A stretch of DNA of 60,044 nt from Triparma columacea (taxonomy: Eukaryota > Sar > Bolidophyceae > Parmales > Triparmaceae): the NCBI GenBank assembly GCA_030267965.1, contig BRYA01000081.1:9491-69534 (forward strand). Direction: 5' to 3'. The stretch's first letter is position 1. Every line of letters starts with the position of its first letter. The position numbers were made by a program, and so were the translations under genes. The notes beneath the pieces are model-generated. The model was not told where the DNA came from. It searched no databases and worked only from the letters and a program-made list of their open reading frames with translations. This document shows positions 43,784-54,200 of this stretch, piece after piece.

Positions 43784-44938
43784 ATGGAATTCCAATCAGA
43801 GGTACAATCGTCACACAATTCATCAGAGACCACAAATGCGACAGTATATAGTTATGACGATTTGACAGAAGGTCAGCAGTTGTGCATAGATTGGGCTTGT
43901 GAGCAAGACTGGGATCACATCAAGGGGTATCCCAAGGAACATGGTCCTGAGGTTTTGTTAGGCGTTTATACAGATAGGAAGTCAGTAGTTTCAGTCCTCA
44001 CAATCGCCTCTCGTTACGATAACGTTGAGATGGTCAAGCTTACCTTAGAGGCCGGTTTGAACAACAAGGAAGCCATGTACATGGCCGCACATATTTCATT
44101 GGAGAGAAGTGACAATTCAACAATCTTGAGATTGCTCTTAGAACATGGACTTGACCCTAATATGGACCCTGATATTGAACTACGATTCGAAGGGTTGGTG
44201 GAAGACTTTTCCAACCTTTTGATGTCTGCTGCTAATGTTGGACACATTGATCAGGTCACGGCACTTCTCGATCATGGAGCAAATATGAACAAGACAGAGG
44301 TTACCCCTAATGGAGATCTACTTTCACCACTTATGTGTGCCTTCTGTTTTGGAAAACGCGACTTATGCAGGCTGTTTCTCACACGCGGTGCTATTCCAAC
44401 CACCAACGACGTGCTTTATGTGTTTGATCATTGCCTCACAGCGTGCAAAGGAGAAAACCCTAGGCTTCGTAGAGATGTCGCAATAAAGATGTTCGCAACA
44501 TTTCTTCATCTAGGAAAGCCCGATTCCGACGTACTTCGAGACAAATTCAATTCTTTCGCATTACAGTACCCTTCCTATCGCGATCCTACAATCACCAACA
44601 TCACGAAACATTACCTTCAAGGCCGTCCCTTCTGCTGCGAGGTTTGCGAGGCTCTAACTGCCAAGGAGCGTGACAAGCTCCATATGTGCCCCTGTCGCAC
44701 TGTCGCCTACTGCTCGAGGGAGTGTCAGGTCAAGCACTGGAGGGAGCACAAGGTGCAATGCACGGGACCGCTGAACGAAAGGGGGGAGAGTGAGGCAATG
44801 GTCAAGAAAAGATCCAAGACAGGGAAGGGAGCGGCGGCGGGAGGAGCGGATGTGGGAGTAGCGGAGGGAGCAGGTGCGACGGGGAAGAATGGGAAGAAGG
44901 GGAAGAAGGGCAAGAATGGTAGGGGTAAGAAGAAGTGA
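43784..44938 (+). CDS. Ankyrin-repeat protein with C-terminal MYND zinc finger
   Basis: This single exon has 384 residues. Residues about 65-215 form ankyrin-like repeats (VLTIASRYDNVEMVKLTLEA, LLMSAANVGHIDQVTALLDH, LMCAFCFGKRDLCRLFLTRG). Residues about 285-326 are a MYND finger: CCEVC..., HMCPC, VAYCSRECQVKHWREHKVQC, with the full Cys/His set. A Lys/Gly-rich tail (..GKKGKKGKNGRGKKK) ends the protein. MYND domains bind proline-rich peptides in co-regulators and methyltransferases; ankyrin-MYND pairs are common in stramenopiles. A protein-protein adaptor is inferred. The lack of introns and the slightly AT-rich first half set it apart from most of its neighbours but match the LRR genes next to it. 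Confidence 0.88.
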   Translation: MEFQSEVQSSHNSSETTNATVYSYDDLTEGQQLCIDWACEQDWDHIKGYPKEHGPEVLLGVYTDRKSVVSVLTIASRYDNVEMVKLTLEAGLNNKEAMYMAAHISLERSDNSTILRLLLEHGLDPNMDPDIELRFEGLVEDFSNLLMSAANVGHIDQVTALLDHGANMNKTEVTPNGDLLSPLMCAFCFGKRDLCRLFLTRGAIPTTNDVLYVFDHCLTACKGENPRLRRDVAIKMFATFLHLGKPDSDVLRDKFNSFALQYPSYRDPTITNITKHYLQGRPFCCEVCEALTAKERDKLHMCPCRTVAYCSRECQVKHWREHKVQCTGPLNERGESEAMVKKRSKTGKGAAAGGADVGVAEGAGATGKNGKKGKKGKNGRGKKK

Positions 44939-45174
44939 ATGAAACAGTAGAAACAAAAACACAGAATGTATGAAGATTAATCTCTATTTGTCCCTTTGGA
45001 TGGAGGGAAAATGACGGGTTTCATTTCTTTTTTTACTTTTGGAAATCGGCTGGAACTGGAATTAAACCCGAGGATTGTCAGATTGCTGAAGAGGATCACA
45101 AAATTTTTGGGGTTGTAGAGATTAGCCTCCTTTCCATTTTATTAACCCTAATTCCAATAAATTCTTCTACAACA

Positions 45175-48100
45175 TCACACATCTATGTTCTCCCTCCCCC
45201 CTCCCTTCTCCCTCCAAGCCTTCCTCCTCTTGTTCATCTCAAACAGGCTCATCGGCAGTCCCTTTGGCATGCACCCGCACCTGCAGTCATCAACCCCCTC
45301 TACATGTCCCTCCTCCCCCCCCTCCTTCTCCTTCTCCCCGTCTCCCTCCCCTTGTACCATCTCCAGCTCTGCAACGAGCCCCAAATGGTCGCTGGGCCAC
45401 TCCTCGTTCGGTAGCACCCCCCTCTCCCCAAACTCCCTCGTGTCGTTCGGAATCTCCAGCCTCCTCACCACCCTGAACCTGTCCTTCTGGTGGAAGATGT
45501 AGTCCAGCGTCCCCCTGAAGTCCCTCGTGACGTTGGTGAACTTTACCGTCTCCCCGTTCCCCGAGGAGTTCGCGTACGCAGACGAGAACGCCCCACACGA
45601 GTTCGAGAGGACCGCAGCGCTGAGCCACCTTGCGACCGGAGGGTTCTCGGTATCCCCGCCATCATCCTCACCATCAACAGTAGGGATGACAGCATCATCC
45701 TGTGGCGTTAGGGATGGGTGTGGGGAAATGATTAAGTAGAAACACGAACAGCGCAAACGACGCCCGCGAATAATTCTTACCTCCTCCCCCTTCACTCTCT
45801 CAAAATTACAGCAGTCCTCAAAGAGTCCCAAATCGTCATCGTACTCAACCCCTTTCTTAACGCAGTACTCAAAGAGTGACGCGGCTAGGTTTTTGGCCCT
45901 CCCAGCCGAGCTTGACTTGTTCTGGTTCCACCAGTACCAGCTCTTGCATGAGGGTTTGTCGCACTTGAACAAAGGGAGGGCGTTCGCGGGGGCGTGCTTC
46001 TGCGAGTGGGGGAGGGGATGGGGGGGGGGGGGAGTTGGCAAAACTTCAAGGCGAAGTACGTTGGGTTTGCTCTTAATCCAAACAAATGAACGCATCCAGC
46101 CCAGTTCTCTCACCTCCTTGACGGCCCTATCAATCTCCTCCTGATCCTTAATCTCAACGATCTTCCCCCCGCACTTAACGCAGATGGTCAAGAACCTCCT
46201 CGGGAATAGTTTAACCCTGTCCTCCAACAGTAGCTTAGCCAGGTTACACTCCATGTCTGAACCTCCGTTGTTCGTGTTTATCAAATGAGCGGAGGGGGGA
46301 GCCTGGGGGGGGGAAGGAGGAAAGCAGGGGCGGGGGAAATACAGAAAGGGTATAGTAAGTTAGTGAGGCTAGACGGGAGGATAGAAACGACAGACAAACC
46401 CCTCCGCCCGAAAATAATCACATGGCGCTAGACCCCGACGATTCCCAAACGCAACCCTTTCCCTTACCTCTTTCCTCATCAGTAGTCTCGTGCTCGTCGT
46501 AAGCAGTGCCCTCTTCTCTAATCTGCATCTCTTGAAAATGGGTATATCGTCATCCCCGTTCTTGTTGTGGTGCTTCCTGACGGACTCTTCGGAGGAAGTC
46601 TCTAAGGCTGCGTCGATACCGAGCATGCGGAGCCAACGGCAGAAACGGTTCAGGGTGAAATCCAGCATGTAACGCTGGCGAGGGAGGGGGGGGAGGAGGG
46701 GAGGGGATGTTTCAGTAAAAACGACTCGGGCGCTTGAGGTTGGGGGTGTGGGGTGGGTGGGGGGAGATCACCGTCTATCTCTTGCCCAGAATCTCCCCTA
46801 ACAAACCCCTCCCAACCTCCCCCCCCCCCCTCCCCACCTTCCCTCTTCCCACTTACCTGTTTTGTCCATCCCTCTCCTCTATCCTCATTTCCCTCCTCCT
46901 CCTCACCCCCCTGTCCGTAATATCCCCAAACCCTATCCCTAACCTTAGTCCCGCTCCCCCGTCCTTTAACCCAGAAATCGTATACACCACCGTCCCCGTA
47001 TTTAGGTAGACTATTAAAGTCACCCAAAACCACAACCGGTGGAGGTTGCATCTTGTGTTTAGTGTCTTTAGCGTGTTTAGAAGAGATGGATAGTGCGAAG
47101 GTATGGCAGAGGGCTGATACGTACTTTGACTGGAGGAGTTTTACGTCCTCGGATAAAGGGTTCCAGTAGAGGTGCACGTTACAGACGACAAACCTAAACA
47201 GGTTTTGGGGTAAGGGGATTGTGTGAGGGGGGGGGGGAGGGGGGATTGTATTCATATAATTTCTACGTTCCGTTGGGTAAGAAGAAATATAATCCTCCCC
47301 TACATCTCACCTAGTCTTCGTATTCTTGCATTCAAGTCCTACGATAACCCCTGCGTTGTTCCTCATGAATCTCCGTCCCCCTCCGTGTCTAGCAAGGTCG
47401 TCAAAGTCCACACTTTCTACCTTGATTACATTGTACTTCCCCTTATCATACGTTACCAGAACCCTGTCTCTTTTATCGTCCTGTTTTTTTCGTATTTTCT
47501 TACCCCGACCCCCACCAGTACCGCATGGTGTATCACCTCTATACCCAGCAACCCATCCCCACCCTTCGTCTTTAATAACCCCCTCCCAAACATCCTCCCA
47601 TTTATCAACTTCTTGAAAAGCCGCAACCCCGCATATACCCATAAGTCCTTTAAGTACGTTTTTAATCCCCTCAACCCTTTTGGAGATAACTAAAGCCGAA
47701 GAGGAAGCTCCGGGGTGTGAGGTTTTCGTAGCGTAACTGAATGCTAGAGCGTTCCACGTTGCTATTACAACCTTAATCCCTCCCTCCTTTCTTGTCCCAA
47801 GGTTACCAGAGGTTGGGGGGATGGGGGTGAGGTTGTTTATACGGTGTGTACCCCAGAGTGTAGGACTGGGGGTTTGGGACGTGGAAGGAGGTGAGGAGGC
47901 TGGAAGTGGGGATGAGACGGAGGTTAATACATCTGTTAAAACGGAGACGTCATGTGCGTCGTCGTTGTTGTTAACATCCTCCTTCATATCAGAAACATCA
48001 AATGCGTTTGTAGAACCTGGACCTGATAACACGGAGGAAGAGTCTGGAACCGTAGGGACTGAGAGCTCCAACTGGGACTTGTAATACTCTAACTCCGCAA

Positions 48101-48911
48101 TTAGACCATTAGTGACTTCCAACCTGTGTAGGTTAACGTGTGTGTGTGGGGGGGGGGTGGGGGTGGGGGTGGGTGAGTGTGATGAATGTGTTTGTGTGTG
48201 TTTAAACTATTTTAGTTCTATTCCCCTCCATCGTCGCCCCCCTATTCCCTTTCACTTTCTTCCATCAGCTATACTTTCATCCGTCCACGTTTCTTCTTCC
48301 CCCCCTCCCCTACGCTTGCTGTACTATCCTCACCTGTTGTATTCCAAACCCTCAATCCTATTCAATAGATTTAACCTCAAACTCTCGACCTCAACCTTTG
48401 CGTCCCAAGCACCTCCGAGGCACTTGGGTATGACGTGTTTAACGTCTGACTCTGTTACTGATTGTGCAGATTTGTAGATGTGGGCTTTGTAGTTGCCACT
48501 TTTAATAAGGTCAGAGAGGGATGGTTTAAAGTTATTACTTGTAGACGATGACGATGACGATGATGGTGACTGAGGAGATGATGATGATGATTGTAGAGAT
48601 GACTGAGGAGATGATTGAGGAGATGAGTCAAATATGAGTGTAATAATGACTTCAAGAGGAACACAACCAGGGCGTGTACAGGATACTTCTTTGCACTGTG
48701 TGTATAGTGTGTGTATGTGAGTTAGTGTACAAACATACATATATATACACACGCGCATATATATTGTTGTATAAATAAGCCTGATTTAACTCACAATAAC
48801 ATGAACCTCGCAGTCGAGATTGGCTGAAGAGATTACATTCTCTATCCATGAACTGATTAAACGTATTGATGAATCAGAGCATGACGCACTTCCAGCCAAA
48901 TTCAACATCAT
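45175..48911 (-). CDS. CCR4/nocturnin-type EEP nuclease with an inserted Mut7-C RNase-like domain
   Basis: Eight exons (48911-48795, 48695-48334, 48123-47311, 47193-46857, 46674-46468, 46302-46114, 45999-45781, 45699-45175) give 922 residues. An N-terminal conserved-looking domain (..CEVHVICKEVSCTRPGC..) is followed by a Ser-rich linker. The endonuclease/exonuclease/phosphatase fold starts with ATWNAL (Asn284), FQEVDKW (Glu331), CNVHLYWNP (His438) and VLGDFNSLP (Asp489, Asn491). Residues 544-735 then switch to a Mut7-C-like region: DFTLNRFCRWLRMLGIDA, ..LLTTSTRLLMRKE, and two Cys-pair ribbons (ICVKCGGKI; FKCDKPSCKSWYWW). The nuclease resumes with GTLDYIFH (Asp814) and WPSDHLGL (Asp852, His853). 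All catalytic residues remain. RNA turnover, perhaps deadenylation, is inferred. Introns 6 and 7 (46000-46113, 45700-45780) are multiples of three without stops. Confidence 0.78.
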
Positions 48912-49057
48912 TCAAGACTGAGCTCCAACAACCCGTGTTATAACTAGATTTCACCCTTTTAATATTGCCCTAAATCTGAGTAGGCAGCCTGGAGTCTGGA
49001 GTCCTTGTTTCCACTTCGACCAAATCCTGAGACAAGAACAGTTAGTTTATTCTTACC
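48912..49057. promoter_or_regulatory. Short divergent promoter region
   Basis: This 146-base spacer lies between the nuclease start (48911) and the CRAL-TRIO gene start (49058). A stop codon lies in frame directly before the nuclease ATG, which supports that start. No specific promoter element could be identified. Confidence 0.5.
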
Positions 49058-50653
49058 ATGTCAATATCCAACCTATACTTCTGGATCAAGCAATGTCCTG
49101 CACCCTTCGAGACCATGTCTTCTCTCCTCCTCCTCTTCCTAACCACCACCTACTGCTTCCTGTCTCTCCATCCAAAATCTCCCCCCCCCTCCCCCTCCCC
49201 CAACACCGCCCCTTCCCGTACTCCCCCCACCCCCTCCGATAAACCCACCTTCCCCTCAATCTCAAGGCAGCAAGCAGGTCTCCAAATCTCCGTCAATTCC
49301 CCACCCTCAAAACCCCCAGACCCTTGGACCCAGGTTGCATCCTGCCTCTCCCTCGACCTCGACACCCTCCAATCACTAAAGGTTGAGTACGGTCTACGTT
49401 ACAACACCACCTACAAGAAAGTCTACCCTGAAATTGCAAACGACCCTTACCTACCAGATTTGGACGATAACCCATACATAACAGCTTGTTTGTTAGGGAG
49501 GTTTTTACGCGCGAGCATGAACGAACGTCGGCCTAACCTGATATCATCATCCCTAACACGTCTTGACGAAATCGTATCTTACAGAAGCTCTTACCGCTGC
49601 GTAGATTTCCACGTAAAAAAGGGCCAGGGTACTACCCTTTACACGGAAATCCACAACCCTGGTGCTGAGATGTATTTTGCTGACGGGGGTAGGAGGGATG
49701 TTAATGGGTGCTCTTATATTGTGGGGAGATTAGGGGTTTGTAATGACGATAGGCTTGACCCGCCTAATCATTTGAGAGCGGCTATGTTCTGTATTGATAG
49801 AGTGGCTTGCGAGGTGAGTTTGTGTGGGGGGGAGAAGGAAATTATAAAGGAGGAGCTAATGCCTACCCCCCAACACACTCCCCAAACCCCGCAGTTACTT
49901 CATAGAGGAATATGCGAGGACTTGAACCCTTCTGAAGGTGGTCCTAGCCTTCGGCTTCCGAAGGCAACTTACATTCTTAACTTGACAGCCCTCTCAGATG
50001 ACGAGATTGGTTCGGTCAGTGGTACAGGTTACGGCGCCAGCATAAAAAAGGCCCTTCGGAACTCCGGTGTTACAGAAACTCGCTTCAACAACCCAGACGA
50101 CTCCAAGAACCACAAGGGCGTTAAACCACATCTAACATCACACTACTCTATTAAAACGGGCATGCAATGTCTGAAGGAGGCGCTACGTCTACTCACGCAT
50201 ATGTACCCGGAGCTACTGGATACTATTTACTTCCATGATGCACCGTGGTGGTTCCATCCTGTCTTTAAGGTTTTTAGCTTGTGGGTTAAAAAAGATACTA
50301 GGAGGAAATTCGTTTTCGTTAAGAAAGGGAAAGGGGCAGAGGCGTTTAAAAGAACTGTTGGGATCGCGGAACTTAGGTGAGTGCGAGGATGAGGGGAAGG
50401 GGGGTGGGGGGGGGATTTGAAAATGGGGAAAACTACTGAGGTGAAACGTATAGCGCAAGCGAGGAGATTTAAAGGAACCTCGAAAAGGAGGACTGGAAAT
50501 AACTTAACATATTCGCAACCTCAACTCAAACCCCCAACCCCCACCCCTAAAAACAGCAAGGACTTTGGAGGGCTGGCCGATAGCAACGGTGTGGACGATT
50601 TCATTAAAAACGCTATCAAGAAGTACGACGAGATTCCCGTATACGGGAGCTGA
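49058..50653 (+). CDS. CRAL-TRIO (Sec14-like) domain protein with N-terminal hydrophobic segment
   Basis: Two exons (49058-50376 and 50557-50653) encode 471 residues; the apparent stop after ..IAELR is created by the GTGAGT donor. An internal ATG at 49115 starts MSSLLLLFLTTTYCFLSLHP, a likely signal anchor, so either start is possible. A Pro/Ser-rich linker follows. Residues about 100-160 are helical, fitting the CRAL-TRIO N-terminal domain (..ITACLLGRFLRASMNERRPN..). The lipid-binding domain ends with CLKEALRLLTHMYPELLDTI, YFHDAPWWFHPVFKVFSLWV and DTRRKFVFV, the classic Sec14 signature. Such proteins exchange phosphoinositides or other hydrophobic ligands between membranes. The insert around residues 225-300 is longer than usual. 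The short second exon ends in ..KNAIKKYDEIPVYGS. Confidence 0.82.
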
Positions 50654-51287
50654 ACGAGAAATAGCGATAGCAAGTTTGGCCTCACAAAAGTGATTGTTCT
50701 TTGTCTTCTGGGGTCTTCGTCTTCGTCTTCCGTCTTCTGTTTGTCCCAATTGCTCTTTCTTCGATTTTGGGCCCTCTCTCTCGCTCCGAATTCGCTTCTC
50801 ATTCAGTTGTGTGAAAACCTAATTGATTGCAGCCAAACAGACAACTACAGAGCGATTGCACCTAAGAAGGGTAAAAAATAGCTTGGGTAGCACACACATT
50901 GTGGGCTTACAACGGCCATAAGTGTGAATACAAATCTCATCGGAGCTGTTTTTTTGAAGACCCTTGAAGGAGTGGGGCTACAAGGCGAGTGCTGGGCAGG
51001 TAGGTTGGAGGGGAGGATCGGAGGAAGAATATAGGCGCCGGTGGGGCCGAGGATGCGCGTAAATGGACAAAAAGTGGCAACAAAAATACCCTTGAAGGAG
51101 AGAGGAAGCGAGAACCTTGGTGTGTGGGTGTGTTGGATTATAAGAAGGGGCCTAAATACCGGCTTGAGTAATCGAGGGCAACATCTATCTTAAACATGGG
51201 ACGAGACCGGCAGTATTCTCACTCTCACCAAACGTACGCATGCCCCCCAACAGATTCTAAATCCCGCGAGAGTTGAGCTAACAGCAC
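50654..51287. other. Intergenic region upstream of the giant START protein gene
   Basis: This 634-base region lies between two plus-strand genes. A TTGATTGCAG at about 50831 followed by a short open stretch could be an alternative last exon of the CRAL-TRIO gene. CCCCCCAACAG near 51252 could be the end of a 5' UTR intron of the next gene. Nothing else was recognised. Confidence 0.4.
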
Positions 51288-54200
51288 ATGGACACGGAAA
51301 ATGAATCCCGAGCAGGGAGAGAAGAGCGTGCGGAGGTGACTCATATACTTCAGGTTGAAGCTCCGGTGTCCGATAACTGCAATTCAGTACCCGATCTAGG
51401 CCATGAGAGGCAAGTTACTCCGTCTACGTCAATTGAAAGAATTCGTGGGGACGCGGGACGGGGTGAGTTCTTTTCAGGGGGTTGTAGGGCTTGAGATCCT
51501 TGATATTCTACTCGGAATCGAGGAGCACGCGTTGAAATCTCTTCATGTTGACTAACAACCACCATATCGCCATTACCGCAGACTCTGAAAATGGTCACGA
51601 GAACGCTGAACGAGGTGAGTTGTGCGTTGAGAGCCGGAAGAGAGGAAGGACAATTTAGTACTCTAGGGAGAGCGGGAGAGTCGCGGGAGGGCGCGTTGAA
51701 ACTTTGTATTTTTTTCTCACTTTTTGCAAAAATATTGTCCCCTTGCAGTCTCTAAATCTAAAAGCTCTCACTTTGACGCTGGACGAGACCAAGGTAAGTT
51801 CGTTTCAGGGGGTTGTAGGGGGGGAGACCCTTGATATTCTACATGGGATCGAGGGGCACGCGTTGAAATCTCTTCACTTTGACTAACAACCACCATATCG
51901 CCATTACCGCAGACTCTGAAAATGGTCACGAGGACGCCGGACGAGGTGAGTTGTGCGTTGAGAGACGGAAAAGAAAAACGCGTTTTAATACTCTAAGGGA
52001 GAGTGGGAGAGTCGCGGGAGGAAGCGTTGAAACTTTGTTGTTTTTTCTCACCGCCTGCGTGCGGAACGCGCGGAGCCGTTCGCGGAGGGCCTGGCCGTCG
52101 GCGTCGAGCTCGACGGGCGGCGGCCGCGGCAAAATGTGCGCGCGCTGGTCTGCGGCGACCGTATGGGACGCTTCTGCGGCGACCGCATGGGTTCCATCTG
52201 CTGCGACCGCAAGGGTTCCGTCTGCGGCGACCGCATGGGTTCCGTCTGCGGCGACCGTATGGGACGCTTCTGCGGCGACCGCATGGGTTTCCCTCTGCGG
52301 CGACCGCATGGGTTTCCCTCTGCGGCGACCGCATGGGGCGCTTCTGCGGCGACTGCATGGGTTCCGTCTCCGGCGACCGCGTGGGGCACTATATATGCTA
52401 CACAGAAACGAGGAGCACGCGTTGATATCTCTTCATGTTGACTAACAAACACCATAACCGCCATTACCGCAGACTCTAAAAACGGCCTTGCGACTGTCAG
52501 CCACGCCACTGCCGCTCAGTCCATGACATTAGATCCTGACAACACCGTCAGGAATAAAGACCCCCCGCAGCCCCTTTCTAGCCCCAATCACACACCCTCC
52601 ATAATACACGGCCCCGTAGATATCGATTACGCAGCTCTTGGACCCGAGCAAGGCAAACTTGTGAAGCTTCTTGAGGAGAGAGGAGCCGTTGAAGACCTCA
52701 TAGACAACTCTACCGGCGTCGATGTGAAGGTTATGGAGCTTGCTGATGTATACCACGACGAGCGCGACAAGATCATTGGCTTTCTCCTCACCGATTGTGA
52801 GCAGGGCAAGTTCCAAAGGAAGACCCTCCAGGAGTATGACGAAAAGGAAGGAGTCATTCACAGACTTGTCTACTGGCAGCACTACGGCAGCGGGAATAAG
52901 TTTGTCGAATTTCTCCTTGACGTCAAAGTGGTCTCTCCTGACGAATCAACGAGCACTATGGAGTTGGCACCCCTTGATGAGGATGACCTTTCTGATGAGG
53001 CAACTGCGATGCTTGTCGAAATTCTAGCCTCAACAAATACCAAGTTTGTCAAACGAGGTGTCATTAAGGGCAAGCTTAGCTTCACTGACTTTGAGTTTGG
53101 GCAAACTGCAGTCACCATGGTGGGAACTCTCAAAGCAGAGGAGAGAGCGACAGAGATGAAATCAGAAGTTGATGTTCGCAAAGTCAAAAGCGTTGAGAGT
53201 GTGAGATCCAGGACATCTAGTGTTGAAGGCAGGAACAGTGGCAGGGTCAAGAAGGGAGACGTCAAGGCTGCGTATGCAGCAGTAAAGGGTATCATGGAGG
53301 AGGTTAAGAAGAAGTTCAGACAGCCTGGTGTCATTGATGAAAGGAGGAAGGTGCACTTTGTGGAAGAGGTCATGCCTAATGTACCACCTCTTACAATTGA
53401 GGAGGGGGCAATGCTGGAGAGGGTTGGGAGGCTAGAGAAGGAACTCCACACAAAGGGGAAGAGAGTCAAAGGGACACTGAAAGAGGGCATTGACAAGTTC
53501 CTGTGGAGAGAGGAAGACAACGTGTGGGCAGCCTTTGGGGTCACTGTGGACAAGTCAGCAAAGGGTATGTTGGCAGAGCAATTTCTGCTTGACACATTGG
53601 AGAAGTCTTTAAAACACTTCCAAAAAGATGGGAACTTGCCAAGGACAATCAGGAAGGATGTCGACGGAACTAGAAGTGTGCATTATCATGCAGGTAAGAA
53701 GGTCCCTGCCGCCACCAATAGACTATTTGAGAATTGGTTCGTGTGGAAGCAAATCAAGTTGAGCAGTGGCAAGGCAGCCTACTTGTTGGGATTTGCGCCA
53801 CTGACAGAGTACCCAGGAGGAGGCTTCAAGGACCTCAGCAAGAAGGGATTTGAGCTGGCAGAGACTACAGGTGCCTACTTCTTCAACGAGATTGCTCCAA
53901 ATGTATGTAGGGTGACACGTATTCAGACAGTTGATCTGCATTTCAAAGGCCTTACAAAGACACTGATGGATAAAGCAATCGACTACCTTGCAAAGAATCA
54001 GCTTGTTGAGGCCAACAGGTTGAAGAACAAGTTCAGGAGGAATGGGAAGGAGGTTGATGCTGAGGTCAGGGGGGCCTTGGTGGAGAGGATGAGGGAGGGT
54101 GTTGAGTTGGAGGAGGACCAGAAGAAGGTCTTTGGGGAGTTGGAGAAGCTCTTTGGTGGGCAGGAGAAAGGAGGAAAAACTAAGAGCTTGAAGAAAACGA

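Noticed and set aside
50690..50881. Possible small gene after the CRAL-TRIO gene
   Set aside because: Only a splice-like GATTGCAG and a short tail were seen. It may be an alternative exon or UTR, but there is not enough for a gene call.
51926..52509. Several overlapping 120-190-codon frames on both strands
   Set aside because: All come from the 24-bp minisatellite in the intron. None has supporting splice or start context that fits better than the mini-exon model.
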